From Bactericera cockerelli (taxonomy: Eukaryota; Arthropoda; Insecta; Hemiptera; Triozidae), in the NCBI GenBank assembly GCA_024516035.1, contig CM044967.1:19876810-19940809 (forward strand): a stretch of DNA of 64,000 nt. The letters are read 5' to 3'. A model generated the notes under the pieces. The model saw only the letters and a program-made list of their open reading frames with translations. It did not search any database and had not been told where the DNA came from. Numbering within the stretch: the stretch's first letter is position 1; each line of letters starts with the position of its first letter. Shown piece by piece: positions 55,923-64,000 of this stretch. The translations under genes and the position numbers were made by a program.

Positions 55923-56175
55923 CGTCACCGTGGCCAAGTGAGTTAGCGCTCTAGGTATTGCACACACGGTGACCTGGGTTCGATCCCCAGCGGGGCAGGA
56001 TTTTTTCTGCTCTGTTCTTGGGTGTTCGGGGTCCACTCATACCTCGTGGGGAAAATGTAGTAGCTGCTTTAATGTGAGCAGCGACCAGTGGCGGAATTAT
56101 TGGCAAAAATAAGATATTAGGGTATTAAAAGATATGGAAAAGTCTTAAAATTCTGCGCTACTCACTAAAAACTGT
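55923..56175 (+). repeat. SINE family C, copy 3
   Basis: Head cgtcaccgtggccaagtgag, B box gggttcgatccccagcgggg, body actcatacctcgtgg and cgaccagtggcgg. Starts a few bases after the family A copy. Confidence 0.78.
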
Positions 56176-56205
56176 TATAACACAAAGAAACACATTTATT
56201 ATTTA

Positions 56206-56320
56206 AAAACTCAAATTAATGAGGAAAAATTCATGCACTGGAAGGGATTCGAACCAACGGATCCCTACGCTACCTCGATTACTAGACTAGCACCTAAACC
56301 ACTTGACTACCAATGCACCA
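56206..56320 (-). repeat. SINE family A, copy 3 (partial)
   Basis: Minus-strand head gcattggtagtcaagtggtt and B box ggttcgaatcccttccagtg. The body is cut off after the aatttgag word. Confidence 0.7.
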
Positions 56321-57010
56321 GTTTGGATCGTTGAATCGAAGGAGACGACTTTTTATTTGACCTGTTTCTGACATATTGGCCAAAGTGCATAGCTGCTAAT
56401 GAACAGATTTAATTCACCAACTTTATACATAATCAAATGGTTAATGGCCATGCTTAATCAGGCTGTTGTCACTATGCAACCCAATACATAATCTACTACA
56501 CTTGTATAAAGTTCACTTTAATAGTGCACTGTTCACTTTAATAGGAGTAGTAATAGTAGTAGTAACCTCTTAGAATAGTATTTAAAATAATATAATTGTA
56601 TCTCGATGTTTTTCTCTTATGTACTTTATTTTTATTTATTTATAAAAAATACTTTATATATGAAGAAAAAAAATCTTATGTATTGTAATATTGTAAACTA
56701 TCCTCAATTTGAGAATATTTTTATCTAATAAATAAATAAAGATTTGTGCTGTACCCACTCACGCTTTGCAACGCTTGTCTAGTAATGTCTAGCAGACTAA
56801 AGGTCATGATTTGAAAGGAGTGTCAGGTAGGGAGCAGATAAAACTTCTATGCGTTGTACTATGATCAGGTTTTATATAATATGTCGTCATATCGGGTTTC
56901 TATTCAAAGAATGCACCTTTCCAGGTAATAGAACAACTAATTCCTTTCCTTCTTATCTTTGGATGAGCCCTCTTTTTAAAATATTCCGTTGTCCGATTTT
57001 TACTTTCCTT
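56321..57010. other. Intergenic stretch preceding the MULE-like element
   Basis: Plain sequence to about 56937, then the left part of the duplicated segment described at 55482. No gene. Confidence 0.5.
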
Positions 57011-57685
57011 GGGAGGAACCGAGTTCCTTCCCATCGACCTTTTTTTTACCGACTTCCTTCCTGGTCATGGTTTTGACCTTACCGACTTGCTTCCCGTTGA
57101 GTTCCTCCCCGATAACGAATTGCTTCCCGTTTACCTGGTCTAAGAGAAGGTCTAAACAAGAAGATTTAGTCCGAAGATTTAGTCCTTGAAGTCCATACCT
57201 AGGGTTAATAGTAGGATTAGTTAAAATACAATGTAGGCCATGCCTCGGTTTTATAGTAGGGTTAGGTAAAATACATTGAAGGCCATGCCTCGGTTATATA
57301 GTAGGGTTAGGTAAAATACATTGAAGGCCATGCCTCGGTTATATATAGTAGGGTTAGGTACAATATATTGAAGGCCATGCCTTGGGTTTATAGTAGGGTT
57401 AGGTAAAATACAATGTAGGCCATGCCTCGGTTTTATAGTAGGGTTAGGTAAAATACATTGAAGGCCATGCCTCGGTTATATAGTAGGGTTAGGTACAATA
57501 TATTGAAGGCCATGCCTTGGGTTTATAGTAGGGTTAGGTAAAATTCATTGGGTAAACCACAATGGTCTCAGGTACTCGGTGTTTGCATCGGGAAGCAACA
57601 CGTGTATTTACCTTTCGTGTACGGGAAGTAACTCGGTATCACTACCTGAGTAAAAAAAAGGTTCGGAAGGAACTCGTTAGCGTCC
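57011..57685. mobile_element. MULE-like non-autonomous element, 9-base target duplication, internal 45-base minisatellite
   Basis: Flanked by direct repeats ACTTTCCTT (57002-57010, 57686-57694). Ends are imperfect inverted repeats of ~40 bases sharing CGAGTTCCTTCC and ACCTTTTTTTTAC. Sub-terminal CTTCCCG words recur in both arms in opposite orientation. The centre is the minisatellite listed next. The 9-base duplication suggests the Mutator superfamily. Confidence 0.7.
57190..57556 (+). repeat. 45-47-base minisatellite containing GGTTAGG
   Basis: Units start aggccatgcctcgg at 57235, 57280, 57325, 57372, 57417, 57462 and 57507, each with tagtagggttaggtaaaat. A single inverted copy occurs at about 63708-63755. 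Each unit has only one TTAGG-type word, so it is not a telomere array. Confidence 0.85.
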
Positions 57686-57737
57686 ACTTTCCTTATCCTA
57701 TTTACTTTTTTTCTCCTATTAGGATATTTTAATATTG

Positions 57738-57978
57738 TACTGGTAGTCAAGCTGAGTGGTTAACGCGCTAGTCTGGTAATCCAGGTAGCGTAGGGATCCG
57801 TTGGTTCGAATCTCACCCATGGCATTTATTTTTCCTTATTGATTTGAGTTTGTGACCACATAATACTCTGAGGGTTAGGTGGTAGAAAAAGACTCTGAGG
57901 GTTAGGTGGTAGAAAATGCTTTGAGCATTAACCTCGCCTGGTTGTAACCTTTCACTAAAGAGTGTTATTATTTAATAT
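57738..57978 (+). repeat. SINE family A, copy 4
   Basis: tactggtagtcaagctgagt, cgcgctagtctggtaatcca, B box ttggttcgaatctcacccat. The body contains a short direct duplication of gactctgagggttaggtggt (57877 and 57890 region). Confidence 0.78.
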
Positions 57979-58798
57979 TTACTCGTACATTTTACAGTGT
58001 GAATGAGAACACAGTGTGCTCATCTCATCTTCACAATGAAATTATATAAGGTCTCGGAAGAACTCATAGTTGTACACAACTCTTGGTGAAACAAAGAAAA
58101 ATCGAAATAATGTGAAGATTTAAAAAAAAAACCAAGTATTTTTATCTTCAAATTATTTTGATCATCTTAACCCTTAGAAACATATCCACTACAAATAAAT
58201 TGTTGTCTTTATCAACATAAATTTATTAATAAATGAGAAAAAAAGTTGAAGATTAAGTCTATTGGTAAAAAAGTTACCAAGGGATTAATAGACAAAATCG
58301 AGATCCTGTAATGATTTAAGCATTAAATTTTCCATTTAAAACAATACGCAAAAACTAGACCAAGGGTGAAATTAATAGACAAATTCTATAGCACAAGTCG
58401 TTGCTAAGTGTCAGTTTTCCTTATCTTACGCACAGTACGCAATCCGAGACATAGCGCCACAGAGGTATTACAAAAAAGTCTATTAATTCCTCCCTAAGTT
58501 CCATAGAGGTATTACAAAAACGTCTTTCGAACTAAATCTACAATGTACCCAACATTGAATTCTGTGATTGGTGTAAGTTCTTGCTCGCTCTCAGCTAGTA
58601 GCCAGAATGAGCATAAGAGATTTCTTTTGTTTGGCGGTGTTTGGCCACAATAAAGCCATGATGATTCATCAGGACCCAAATGCATTTACTCAATCAAGAG
58701 CAAGATAAAAATCATCATAAAGCAAAATTTAAATTACATCACTTTAATTTCACGATCAAATATTTACCCAAAATAAATCAAACACTTATTTTATACGT
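57979..58798. other. Intergenic stretch containing a MITE
   Basis: Apart from the MITE at 58363-58495 and a partial repeat of its core just after it (58502-58527), AT-rich and non-coding. Confidence 0.5.
58363..58495. mobile_element. MITE, family ATTAATAGAC, copy 3
   Basis: Ends agggtgaaattaatagacaa and gtctattaattcctccct; core gcgccacagaggtattacaa. The fragment ccatagaggtattacaaaaa follows immediately, suggesting a partial tandem. Confidence 0.72.
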
Positions 58799-59090
58799 AG
58801 TCACTGTTGCAGAGTGAGTTAGCGCGCTGGGCATTGCACGCATGGTGACCTGGGTTCGATCCCCAGCGGGGCAGGAATTTTTCTACTCCGCACTTGGATG
58901 TTTGGGGTCCACTCATACCTCGTGAGGAAAAATGAGTAGTTACTTGTATGAGTACGACCAGTGGCGGCGACATTACCAGTGTAAAAATAAATTAATGTAA
59001 TAGAATTGGAAAAGTGAAGGAAGTTCTTAGTAATGCTGCTCTACCCACAAACATTGTGAAGAGGCCTTGTGCTTCACCATAAATAAAATC
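58799..59090 (+). repeat. SINE family C, copy 4
   Basis: Head agtcactgttgcagagtgag, B box gggttcgatccccagcgggg, body actcatacctcgtgaggaaa, tail gaggccttgtgcttcaccat. Confidence 0.8.
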
Positions 59091-59635
59091 AAACATACAC
59101 TTGTTTTACTTTCCTTATCCTATGATTGTAGTTTAATACTTAGCCCATAATGTCCATGTCTAGTTTGTGGAGCCAAAAGTGACCTTTTACGTCTGTTTCA
59201 ACTTCCATAATGAATAATTATAATAATTTCTGAAAAATAACATTGAAAACAAGAGTTTGAATTGTTGGACAGTACCGTGTTTGCTACTTTATAGCCTCAG
59301 ATTCGAGTGCGAAGGGCACCCAGTTAGACCACTTAGTAAACATGGGTCAAGCAGTCTAAAACAGAAAAGTGAGAAGTTCTATTTGGTGTTCACGAATATC
59401 AAAACATAACTGGACAGCTGTTTTTAGCTTATTGGCTCTCTTCAGTAAATCAGTATCAACAGAAAAGTGAAAAGTTGTACTAGATGTACATGAATATCAG
59501 AACATACCTGTGGACAGCTGTTTCGAGCATGTTTGCTCTCATCAGCAGGTTATAGTTCTGATTATCCATGTCATCAACTAACTTCTCTAATAATAATAAC
59601 ACTCTAGGTGTTATTATTATTAGAGGTGTTATACT
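59091..59635. other. Intergenic stretch with two dispersed-motif copies
   Basis: Motif at 59359-59378 and 59457-59476, both minus. About 50 bases following each also match (gaatatcaaaacata / gaatatcagaacata, then ggacagctgttt), so this is a ~100-base direct duplication. Confidence 0.6.
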
Positions 59636-59847
59636 AATAATAATAACACTAATAACAAAAAGGTAACCTGACGAGGTTAATGCTCAAAGCATTTTCTACC
59701 ACCTAACCCTCAGAGTCTTGTTATTATATGGTCACAAACTCAAATTAATGAGGAAATATTCATGCACTGTGTGGGATTCGAGCCAACGGATCCCTACTCT
59801 ACCTGGATTGCCAGACTAGCGCGTTAACCCCTTGACTACCAGTGCAG
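59636..59847 (-). repeat. SINE family A, copy 5
   Basis: Minus strand: gcactggtagtcaaggggtt, gcgctagtctggcaatccag, B box ttggctcgaatcccacacag; tail adjoins several ATT trinucleotide runs. Confidence 0.78.
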
Positions 59848-60732
59848 TGAAACAGTATGAATATCCATGCCATCGAGTAACCTCTCTATGTCAATCCGTC
59901 AAACCAAGGTGGTCAAGTTGTTTTGAATAAGTTAGTCCAACCCATGGGAAAACACATTTGCGTGTTTGAAGTTATTCTAAAAAGTCTTTGTTTCACGTTG
60001 TAAACTAAAATTTCATTAAATATTTGTGTTAATAACTTTTGCAATGAGCTATAATAATATGGCCCTCTGTAATGACACAAATAAGGGCCGAATTTATTAT
60101 AAAACAGGATTAAAGTTAAGATAAGCCAGACTGTCCCTCAACTCGTGCTATAGTGTGCTGTGATTGGTTGAAACTCTGACTTAGAGTAAACTTCTTTTTT
60201 TTTAAGTATCCATTTATTTTTTTCATTATGATAATAATTCCGTATCCGTGAGATATGAATTGATACCTAAATCACGGTGGTGTGAGGATTATACGGACGC
60301 CCAGTTGAATATTATAATATCCTTTCATGAATATTATTATTATTATAATGTTACAGATTTTAAAATAATAGAATGGTGTACCTTTCTCAAAGTTAAAAAA
60401 AACTGTGCTGAGAAAAAAGTTATCATATTTATTATTATTATTATTATTCAACAATTTAGATCAATCTTTATTTGTGTTTTGTGTTGTGTGATATCACAAC
60501 TACTCAAATTCGCTTTACTAAATTTACGCTGAAACCACCGACCCTTAGGTTACAAGTCCGCCGCCTTATCGATCAAGCTACTGAGGTCGGTATATTTTAT
60601 TTATATTACGAACTATGTTGAGAGAAAAAAACTGTAACCATCCTAGTCAGTTTAAAGTAAAATTAAGTTATTTAGACCCATTAATTTGAGTGAACTTTCT
60701 ATTTTTTTCTTCTTTTTTTGTAGGAATTGTTT
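59848..60732. repeat. Intergenic stretch with a MITE fragment and SINE D copy 4
   Basis: 60086-60190 matches half of the GGGCC...GAAACAGGAT MITE (aacaggattaaagttaagat, gtgctgtgattggttgaaac). About 60478-60590 is an inverted family D SINE head (gacctcagtagcttgatcga). ATT microsatellites lie between. Confidence 0.55.
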
Positions 60733-60945
60733 AGAGTGAGGGGTTAATGTGGGTAGCTGGTATGATTCCCAGCGAATGGAGGGTAAAACCCCCGTCTTAA
60801 TCTAGGACGTTAAATCAAATAGAATCGTTGGCGCTAAGAAGGGCATACAGCCGTTAAAAACGTGCCAAAACCAACCAACCTCAACCATGAGGTTGAACAA
60901 CGTCGACCCTGCTTGAGCGGGAGAAGACAGAGTAAAAGAAGAAGT
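60733..60945 (+). repeat. SINE family E, copy 4 (5'-truncated)
   Basis: Starts in the body (ggttaatgtgggtagctggt), then cccagcgaatggagggtaaa, atagaatcgttggcgctaag, caaccatgaggttgaacaac and tail gagaagacagagtaaaagaa. Confidence 0.75.
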
Positions 60946-61149
60946 TTACTTGTAACGTGTAAAATTACAACGATTGAGATTGGAGAGTCTTATCCTTATC
61001 TCTAATGATATACATGGCACGAACGTGCGTACGAAATCCAATAAAATTGCTTTATTGTTCTAGAAATCACATTCCATTTACCTATAGATTGTTCTGTCGT
61101 TAAAATTTTAATTACTCTAAGCAGGCGCTCTTCCAAAAAAATAAATAAG

Positions 61150-61366
61150 TGCACTGGTAGTCAAGTGGTTAACGCGCTAGTCTGGTGATCCTGGGATCCG
61201 TTGGTTCGAATCCCACCCAGTGCATGAATTTTTCCTTATTAATTTGAGTTTGCGACCACGTAATAATAAGACTCTGACAGTTAGGTGGTACAGAATGCTT
61301 TGAGCATTGACCTCGCCTTGTGGTTACCTTCCCAAAAGAGTGTTATTATTATTATTATTATTATTA
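61150..61366 (+). repeat. SINE family A, copy 6
   Basis: tgcactggtagtcaagtggt, taacgcgctagtctggtgat, B box gttggttcgaatcccaccca, body and (ATT)n tail complete. Confidence 0.8.
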
Positions 61367-61422
61367 AATATTTTTAGGTATTTCGCAGTAGCTTTCCGCG
61401 CTGTTTTTGGGAGTTGGGTTCT

Positions 61423-61603
61423 GTCCCGGTAGCTCAGTGGCCAAAGCGTCAGTCTGGTAATGCAGAGTTTGTGCGATCAAAACCCAGCCGGGACATGACA
61501 AGTTATCCTCCCATTTGGGATTTTGACCACTTAATAATATGTCTTGGGCTTACTGCTGGAATAATGGGTCTCATTAGTGTTAATCGGGCACTATAAATAA
61601 GGC
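61423..61603 (+). repeat. SINE family B, copy 4
   Basis: gtcccggtagctcagtggcc, aagcgtcagtctggtaatgc, ccagccgggacatgacaagt; tail tactgctggaataatgggtc. A family A copy in inverse orientation follows almost directly. Confidence 0.78.
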
Positions 61604-61617
61604 GATTTTTTTATTAT

Positions 61618-61831
61618 TAATAATAATAATACTCTTTAGTGAAGGTAATCACTAGGCGAGGTTAATGCTCAAAGCATTTTCTACCACCTAACCCTCAGCT
61701 TACTATTATGTGGTCACAAACTCGAATGAATTTGAGGAAAAATTCATGCTCTGGGTAAGATTCAAACCAATGGATCCCTACGCTACCTGTATTACCAGAC
61801 TAGCGCGTTAACCACTTGACTACCAGTGCAC
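61618..61831 (-). repeat. SINE family A, copy 7
   Basis: Minus strand: gcactggtagtcaagtggtt, aacgcgctagtctggtaata; B box degraded (ggtttgaatcttacccagag). Confidence 0.78.
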
Positions 61832-61905
61832 ATTATTAACCCTAAACCTGCACCTCTTGGTTGCAAATCTGCTGTACAATGGTATCAGCAGAAAGACCAA
61901 GCATT

Positions 61906-62120
61906 GGTTGTGGAGGTGGTTAAGGCGCTGGACTTGTAATGTAAACAATCTAGGGTGTGGATCCGTGATCTGTGGATCGGATCCCACCCAATGCCTGGAG
62001 CTTTTAATAGTTTATTGTGAATATGTGAACCCATAATACTAAGAATCTGAGGGTTAGGTGGTAGAAAATGTTTTGAGATTCAACCTCGCCTCGTGGTAAC
62101 CTTCCACTGAAGAGAATTAC
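61906..62120 (+). repeat. Diverged SINE related to family A
   Basis: gtggaggtggttaaggcgct, ggacttgtaatgtaaacaat, then ggatcggatcccacccaatg and a family A-like body (ctgagggttaggtggtagaa). Confidence 0.6.
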
Positions 62121-62280
62121 GGTCAAACCTAGATATAAGAGCAACCTGGATTTAAAAGAACAATTTCCAGGTTCCATTTACCTCTCTATAAGGGAAAATA
62201 ACCTCTTTTCAAGCAAAACCTATAAGAGAAAAAATTTCCGGTTCCTTGAGTTGTTCTCTTACACCCAGCTTTGACTGTAT

Positions 62281-62286
62281 TTTTTT

Positions 62287-62337
<51 letters not shown>

Positions 62338-62459
62338 TTTTCTCTCTCTCTCTCTCTCTCTACCCAAAAAGTTAGCATTAGCTTAGGGGATGTTATTTAT
62401 GTATATGTACAAAAAAAAAATAATATAAATAAATGAAATGTTCAAAATCAAATCAAATC

Positions 62460-62494
<35 letters not shown>

Positions 62495-62503
62495 CTCTCT
62501 CTC
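62281..62503 (+). repeat. CT-rich microsatellites
   Basis: (CT)n at 62288-62360 and again at 62465-62503, separated by AT-rich DNA. Confidence 0.9.
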
Positions 62504-62623
62504 TATTCACACATATATCTTCTCTAATTGCGCAATTAAAATACAAAAATCATCCTCATTTCCTCGTCATCATTTGCAAGTCATAAGGGAGATGAAATTC
62601 TATGAATTTTATTCTTAGACGTT

Positions 62624-63322
<699 letters not shown>

Positions 63323-63438
63323 TGAGTTAGGTTGCCCGAACGTTTTCTCGAAAATTCCTGAGACGGTCGAAGGAATTTTTTATCAGCAGGAACGGAATTC
63401 ATAACTTTCTTTTCTCTTTGAGACTATCCCGGCGAACG

Positions 63439-63530
63439 GACCTCAGTAGCTGGATCGATAAGGCGGCGGACTCGTAACCAGGAGGTTGGGGGTTCGAGTT
63501 CCAAGTATGGCAAAAATTGAGTGAGTCGAG
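63439..63530 (+). repeat. SINE family D, copy 5 (head)
   Basis: gacctcagtagctggatcga, taaggcggcggactcgtaac, gttgggggttcgagttccaa. Confidence 0.7.
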
Positions 63531-63553
63531 TCAAGTGGTTAACGTCAAACCTT

Positions 63554-63700
63554 GCACTGGTAGTCAAGTAGTTAACACGCTAGTCTGGTAATCAGGTAAC
63601 GCAGGGATCCGTTGGTTCAAATCCCACCCAGTACATGAATTTTTCCTCATAAATTTGAGTTTGTAACCACATAATAATAATACTCTGAGGGTTAGAAAAT
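63554..63700 (+). repeat. SINE family A, copy 8, running into a minisatellite unit
   Basis: gcactggtagtcaagtagtt, cacgctagtctggtaatcag, B box gttggttcaaatcccaccca. The tail is cut after gagggttagaaaatgcttct and an inverted 45-base unit (63708-63755; shared word cctaaccctactata) follows. The last 245 bases of the window show nothing else. Confidence 0.7.
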
Positions 63701-64000
63701 GCTTCTATGTATTTTACCTAACCCTACTATACAGTCAAGGCATTGCCTTTCATTAGATGGATGACCAGAGAGAACTAATTCAATTATGAATGAACGACAT
63801 GTCATAATAATCTAAAATCTATATACTTAATTTCTATGTACTAATATTTTATCTGCTTTTATCTGGTACCCACTAGTACATCTTCCGTACCCAACTAGTA
63901 ATTTTTACCTGCATGTTTGGTACCCAAGTAGTGAACACCGAATAAATTGATATGATAAATTTGACTGATTGATTCCAAATTCAGTCGAATTTAAATTCAA

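Noticed and set aside
57190..57556. Interstitial telomere (insect TTAGG)
   Set aside because: The unit is 45-47 bases with only one GGTTAGG; no consecutive pentamers.

Overview
This is a nuclear segment of an animal genome, almost certainly an insect and plausibly a hemipteran. That assignment is inference, from an insect-type facilitated trehalose/sugar transporter, long AT-rich introns and abundant tRNA-headed SINEs. All coding sequence is split by GT-AG introns; nothing prokaryotic is present.

Three host genes were reconstructed exon by exon. (1) Transketolase on the minus strand, about 211 to 17019, with its 3' end off the left edge. It has eight exon positions and two alternative first coding exons (16916-17019 and 11093-11187) that encode clearly related N-termini and end in the same phase. 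(2) The N-terminal part of a nesprin/Msp300-type giant spectrin-repeat protein on the plus strand, 20010 to 42353. A 22-base candidate start exon is followed by two calponin-homology (actin-binding) domains and then helical spectrin-like exons. No further exon is found after 42353. (3) A two-exon MFS sugar transporter of the Tret1/sugar-porter family on the minus strand (47810-47846 plus 43955-45291, 457 residues). It is either nested in a very long nesprin intron or follows an assembly join.

Two clusters of exons, in transketolase (2480-3509) and in nesprin (30095-34902 and 40355-40912), carry isolated frame breaks. Nearly all are one missing base, mostly in short homopolymer runs, and splice-phase arithmetic shows each exon is short by exactly that amount. 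This looks like uncorrected long-read error rather than gene death.

The rest is repeats. Four long inverted-repeat DNA elements lie in introns (5224-7653, 8574-9174, 14022-14909, 25769-27433). The last has ends echoed about every 125-140 bases along both arms. A hAT-like element (48172-49832) has an 8-base target duplication. A Helitron-like element (45993-47305) carries a 185-base minisatellite and a GT tract. A MULE-like element (57011-57685) has a 9-base target duplication, and its empty site survives in a paralogous copy at 55.5 kb. There are at least six SINE families, including one with a 5S rRNA-like head on a body otherwise seen behind a tRNA head. The last 14 kb (50-64 kb) is essentially a SINE field ending in GT and GA tracts. 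A short motif, AACTTCTCACTTTTCTGTTT, recurs at least 11 times in both orientations and is not explained by any of these families.
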